From an uncultured Peptoniphilaceae bacterium (lineage in GTDB: Bacteria > Bacillota > Clostridia > Tissierellales > Peptoniphilaceae), in NCBI GenBank assembly GCA_943912255.1, contig CALTTP010000001.1, positions 248,001-312,000 of the forward strand: a stretch of DNA of 64,000 nt, read 5' to 3'. Below are positions 63,957-64,000 of this stretch, piece after piece. Each line of letters opens with the position of its first letter. Position 1 is the first letter of the stretch. Position numbers and translations under genes: made by a program. The notes below the pieces were generated by a model. That model was not told where the DNA came from and searched no databases. It was given only the letters and a program-made list of their open reading frames with translations.

Positions 63957-64000
63957 ATGGCATATATACCTGAAGATAAAATTCAAGAAATAAAAGACCA
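63957..64000 (+). CDS. dnaG: DNA primase, N-terminal fragment (continues past window)
   Basis: Only 14 codons are visible, encoding MAYIPEDKIQEIKD, which resembles the DnaG start (MAxIPxExIxEIK). GTGGAGGAA is a strong ribosome binding site 5 bases before the ATG. The gene order dgt-dnaG in Clostridia supports it. The zinc-binding domain lies outside the window. Confidence 0.8.
   Translation, partial: MAYIPEDKIQEIKD

Noticed and set aside
1..64000. CRISPR arrays, insertion sequences, tRNA and rRNA genes, prophage
   Set aside because: No repeat-spacer array, transposase, cloverleaf, or rRNA-like stretch was recognised by reading; a tool search could still find a tRNA I missed.

Overview
The window is a gene-dense, low-GC (about one third G+C by eye) stretch of a Firmicute chromosome. 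All genes but one are on the + strand. Protein signatures and gene order suggest an anaerobic fermenter of the class Tissierellia or Clostridia, possibly a Peptoniphilaceae-like coccus: pyruvate formate-lyase with its activase, acetate kinase, an IspH-S1 fusion, a U32 peptidase-MutS2 pair and a glycine-rich FtsZ locus. The taxonomic placement is inference. Sporulation genes are missing from sites where spore-forming relatives usually carry them (after ftsZ, after recN, after scpB), which fits a non-sporulating lineage. No mobile element, CRISPR array, rRNA or tRNA gene was found.

Layout. 1-1730: the end of pflB, then pflA and a terminator. 1962-2642: a Crp/Fnr-type regulator. 2698-7968: the cell-wall and division operon mraY-murD-ftsW-murG-divIB behind a good promoter. 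8302-9822: ftsZ-nrdR behind a 333-base gap. 9953-12653: rarA-asnS. 12715-14088: promoter, L20-type attenuator leader, infC (AUU start)-rpmI-rplT. 14108-16896: the potassium system ktrB-ktrA and an SpoU rRNA methylase. 16877-29298: a Phe T-box, then pheS-pheT-zapA-U32 peptidase-mutS2 and a B12-radical SAM, membrane and TPR cluster. 29435-30781 (minus): a PucR/CdaR-type regulator, divergent from murJ (30918-32441).

32443-36910: Asp T-box, aspS-tcdA-RseC-like-glyA. 37057-38960: der-plsY. 39056-40243: ackA. 40246-40604: rpmF with its own promoter and structured leader. 40681-48353: plsX-acpP-rnc-radical SAM-smc-ftsY. 48413-51689: asp23-nusB-xseA-xseB-ispA. 51887-62773: argR-recN-NUDIX-M50 protease-scpA-scpB-rluB-GNAT-like-mnmM-FAD oxidoreductase-cmk-plsC-ispH/S1. 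62919-64000: dgt and the first codons of dnaG.

How the genes work together. Most belong to growth functions: peptidoglycan precursor synthesis and septation, translation and its tRNA-dependent control by two T-boxes and an L20 leader, chromosome segregation (smc, scpA, scpB), protein targeting (ftsY), phospholipid synthesis (plsX, plsY, plsC, acpP), isoprenoids (ispA, ispH) and mixed fermentation to formate and acetate.

The least explained signals are non-coding. A family of four equal-architecture hairpins of about 33 nt lies in four separate intergenic regions. The rpmF leader carries an exact anti-Shine-Dalgarno hexamer. There is also an unexplained N-terminal extension of about 80 residues on cytidylate kinase, and an exact 30-bp in-frame tandem duplication in a radical SAM gene.
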